This document shows, piece after piece, positions 61,831 to 64,000 of a DNA stretch of 64,000 bases. The stretch's first letter is position 1, and every line of letters begins with the position of its first letter. The translations under genes were made by a program, and so were the position numbers. The stretch is from contig CAVRVX010000026.1 of NCBI GenBank assembly GCA_963724735.1, positions 1 to 64,000 of the forward strand, in the 5' to 3' direction. The DNA is from Rhodoplanes sp963724735. Its GTDB lineage: Bacteria; Pseudomonadota; Alphaproteobacteria; Rhizobiales; Xanthobacteraceae. The notes beneath the pieces are model-generated. The model saw only the letters and a list, made by a program, of their open reading frames with translations, did not search any database and had not been told where the DNA came from.

Positions 61831-62040
61831 GGCGGACTCTCAGGAACGGGTTTACCGAGATGTACCGGTCCCGCCGCGGTGCGGCAAGCGGCTAGATGTT
61901 GCAGCGCGCCCGCTCAGAGATGGCGCCACTCCCGGCGACGCTGCTTCGGGAAAGATCGAACCTGCATCGTTGCGGATTCTCGCAGGGGGACGCCTTCGAT
62001 GCTTCGAACCGAGGCGCCGCTAATACGAGGACGCACCTGA

Positions 62041-62925
62041 ATGGGCGAAAGCGAAATCGATGCGGTCCGGGCGCTACTGAGCGAGAAGCCGAGACCGGTC
62101 GGATGGACGGACCGGCGCCAGCGCCTCGACGAGGTCGGCGCGGTCTGGCCGGTCGCCGAGGACGTCAAGCTCGACGCCGTCGAATTCGGCGGCGTGCCCG
62201 GCGAGTGGTCGATCGTGCCCGGGAGCAATCCCGCGCGCGTGCTGATGTACTTTCATGGCGGCGGCTATTGCTCCGGTTCGATCGTGAGCCATCGCCGGAT
62301 GGTGACCGAGGCGGGCCGCGCCGCCGGCGTGCGGACTCTGGCGGTCGGTTACCGGCTTGCGCCGGAGCATCCATTCCCGGCCGCGCTGGAGGATGCAGCG
62401 GCTGCGTGGCGCTTCGTCCGCGAGCAGGGAGTCGCCGCCGAACACATCGCCGTCGGGGGAGACAGCGCGGGCGGCGGGCTCACGGTGGCGTTGCTTACTC
62501 GGCTGCGCGCGGCTGGAGAGGAGTTGCCCGGCTGCGCTTGGCTGGTGTCGCCCTGGACGGACCTGACCATGTCCGGATCGACGCTCGCCACCAAGGATTC
62601 GGTCGATCCGCTGATCCACAAAGCCTATCTCGAAGAACTCGCGGCTGCCTACGTTCCCGCCGGGATGGACCGGAGGGACCCGCGCTTCTCCGTTCTCTAC
62701 GCCGACCTCAGGGGTCTACCGCCGATCCTCATCCAGGCTGGTTCGGACGAGACGCTGCTCGACGACGCGACCCGCTTCGCCGCCGCGGCGGGGGCCGCCG
62801 ACGTCTCCGTCACGCTCGAGATTTGGCCGCACATGATTCATGCCTGGCAGCTGTGGAATGCGCGGCTGGAGCCGGGGCGCCGCGCGCTCCAGAGCGCAGG
62901 CGCATTCCTGCAACGACACCTCTGA
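62041..62925 (+). CDS. HSL-family alpha/beta hydrolase (esterase)
   Basis: 294 residues. Hormone-sensitive-lipase hallmarks: MYFHGGGYCSGSIVSHR (oxyanion HGGG), GYRLAPEHPFPAALEDAAAAW, nucleophile elbow GGDSAGGGL, then LIQAGSDETLLDDA with the Asp and WPHMIHAWQLW with the catalytic His. It should hydrolyse short-chain esters in the cytoplasm. Divergent from the YggT unit. Confidence 0.94.
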   Translation: MGESEIDAVRALLSEKPRPVGWTDRRQRLDEVGAVWPVAEDVKLDAVEFGGVPGEWSIVPGSNPARVLMYFHGGGYCSGSIVSHRRMVTEAGRAAGVRTLAVGYRLAPEHPFPAALEDAAAAWRFVREQGVAAEHIAVGGDSAGGGLTVALLTRLRAAGEELPGCAWLVSPWTDLTMSGSTLATKDSVDPLIHKAYLEELAAAYVPAGMDRRDPRFSVLYADLRGLPPILIQAGSDETLLDDATRFAAAAGAADVSVTLEIWPHMIHAWQLWNARLEPGRRALQSAGAFLQRHL

Positions 62926-62942
62926 TCGCCGGAACCTTCCCG

Positions 62943-64000
62943 TCAGCCGAACACGACGATCTGCCGAACCGCCTCGCCTTTCTGCAGGCGGTCGAAGCCC
63001 GCGTTGATGTCGTCGAGCCGCAGGCGGTCGGTGAGCAGCCGGTCGATCGGAAGCCGGCCGCGCCGAAACAGCCCGAGATAGCGCGGCAAATCGCGCGACG
63101 GCACCGAGGTCCCGATATAGCTGCCCTTCAGGGTGCGCTCTTCGGCGACGAGGCTGACCGCCGGGACCGGCAGCACGGCGTCGGGCGGCGGCAGGCCCGC
63201 GGTCACTGTCGTCCCGCCGCGCCGCGTGATGCGATAGGCGAGGTCGAGCGCTTTCACCGAGCCGGCCATTTCCAGCGCGAAATCGACCCCGCCGCGCGTC
63301 GCTTCCCGTATCTTGTCCACCGCGTCAGCGTCGCCCGCATTGAATTGGTCGGTTGCGCCAAGCTGACCGGCAAGCCCGAGCTTCGCCGCCGAGAGATCGA
63401 CGGCGACGATGCGCTCCGCGCCCGCCGCGATCGCACCGAGCAGCGCCGCCAACCCGACCCCGCCGAGCCCGACAATGGCGACGGTCGAGCCCGCCGTCAC
63501 GCGCGCGGTATTGACGACCGCGCCGACGCCGGTCAGGACCGCGCAGCCGAACAGAGCCGCGTTGTCGAGGGGCAGGTCGGGATCGATCTTCACGAGCGAC
63601 CGGCGCGAGACGGTCGCGTATTCGGCAAAACACGACACGCCGAGATGATGGTTGATCGGGACGCCGTTGCGGGTGATGCGCCGGGTGCCGGACAACAGCG
63701 TTCCCTTGCCGTTGGCGACGGCGGCCGGCTCGCACAAAGCAGGCCGCCCGGTCGCGCACGGCTCGCAATGTCCGCAGCTCGGCACGAAGACGAGCACGGC
63801 GTGGTCCCCTTTTTTCAGGTCGTCGACGCCCTCGCCGGGCTCTTCGACGATCGCCGCGGCTTCATGGCCGAGCGCCATCGGCGTCGGGCGCGGCCGATTG
63901 CCGTCGATCACCGAAAGGTCCGAATGACAGAGGCCGGCGGCGGCGATCTTGACCAATACTTCGCCCGGACCCGGCGGGGCGAGTTCGACCTCGCTGATCG
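62943..64000 (-). CDS. Zinc-dependent alcohol dehydrogenase, N-terminus outside window
   Basis: The frame enters from the right edge (EVELAPPGPGEVLVKIAAAGLCHSDLSVIDG), so the first residues are missing. It keeps the catalytic zinc Cys (GLCHSD) and His/Glu (GHEAAAIVEE), the structural zinc cluster CGHCEPCATGRPALC and the NAD site VGLGGVGLAALLGAIAAGAERIVAVD. This is the class III-like MDR dehydrogenase group; the substrate alcohol is not clear. Convergent with the esterase gene. Confidence 0.92.
   Translation of the reverse strand, partial: ISEVELAPPGPGEVLVKIAAAGLCHSDLSVIDGNRPRPTPMALGHEAAAIVEEPGEGVDDLKKGDHAVLVFVPSCGHCEPCATGRPALCEPAAVANGKGTLLSGTRRITRNGVPINHHLGVSCFAEYATVSRRSLVKIDPDLPLDNAALFGCAVLTGVGAVVNTARVTAGSTVAIVGLGGVGLAALLGAIAAGAERIVAVDLSAAKLGLAGQLGATDQFNAGDADAVDKIREATRGGVDFALEMAGSVKALDLAYRITRRGGTTVTAGLPPPDAVLPVPAVSLVAEERTLKGSYIGTSVPSRDLPRYLGLFRRGRLPIDRLLTDRLRLDDINAGFDRLQKGEAVRQIVVFG

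Noticed and set aside
1..64000. CRISPR arrays, tRNA, rRNA, tmRNA
   Set aside because: I looked for regularly spaced repeats and for tRNA-like cloverleaf ends and saw none. The tandem repeat at 14906 has only two units without spacers, so it is not an array. A covariance-model search would be decisive for RNA genes.

Overview
The window is GC-rich chromosomal DNA, very probably from an alphaproteobacterium of the order Hyphomicrobiales, near Bradyrhizobium, Rhodopseudomonas or Pseudolabrys. The evidence is the CcrM-type methyltransferase, a phasin, an Omp25-type barrel, BadM/BadL-like proteins, LTXXQ-repeat proteins, ABC substrate-binding relics of a type common in that group, and palindromic REP-like repeats with a RAYT remnant. 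I saw no rRNA, tRNA or CRISPR array.

Layout. 1-5.4 kb: DUF1045 (partial), quinone oxidoreductase, Rrf2 and GNAT regulatory pair, lytic transglycosylase, small membrane protein, DUF1801. 5.5-9.7 kb: SRPBCC protein, then a probable HEPN-domain gene cut in two by a pile-up of two IS630-family elements, followed by REP repeats around a truncated RAYT gene. 9.7-15.7 kb: secreted protein, benzoate-CoA-ligase-like enzyme divergent from an M24 protein with an altered metal site, a dead ISAs1-family element with intact ends, phasin. 15.8-25.9 kb: frameshifted outer-membrane barrel, a large exported TPR-CHAT protein (frameshifted), GIY-YIG protein, phosphoglucomutase, B12-binding radical SAM enzyme with an orphan six-TM ABC membrane domain. 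25.9-41 kb is the accessory part: hydrolase inside a broken ABC-binding-protein gene, ECF sigma factor, VKOR, arsR-arsC-pstS(deleted), TsdA-like diheme cytochrome, VOC protein, an LTXXQ gene inside a large inverted repeat, a lipocalin relic, a scrambled group II intron ORF with its domain V, ACT protein, DUF4331, SDR and cupin. Several copies of one dispersed repeat lie here.

41-64 kb is housekeeping and DNA maintenance: UdgX, AlkA, carboxylesterase, HNH nuclease, methyltransferase, DciA-like DUF721, MutY, CcrM, zinc peptidase, MoaB, transglutaminase, MarR-GNAT fusion, glycosyltransferase, PA0069-type radical SAM, RNase HII, GT39, RNase T2, RlmJ, cold-shock protein, FolD, DUF167, YggT, HSL-type esterase and an alcohol dehydrogenase running off the end. 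A lower-GC NotI-type restriction-modification pair is inserted between the PA0069-type gene and rnhB.

A recurring oddity is that five otherwise healthy genes (barrel, TPR-CHAT, NotI-like nuclease, rnhB, RNase T2) each carry exactly one extra base, always fixable by removing one base of a short run. This is either shared slippage decay or a systematic sequencing or assembly artefact, and it should be settled before those genes are called dead.
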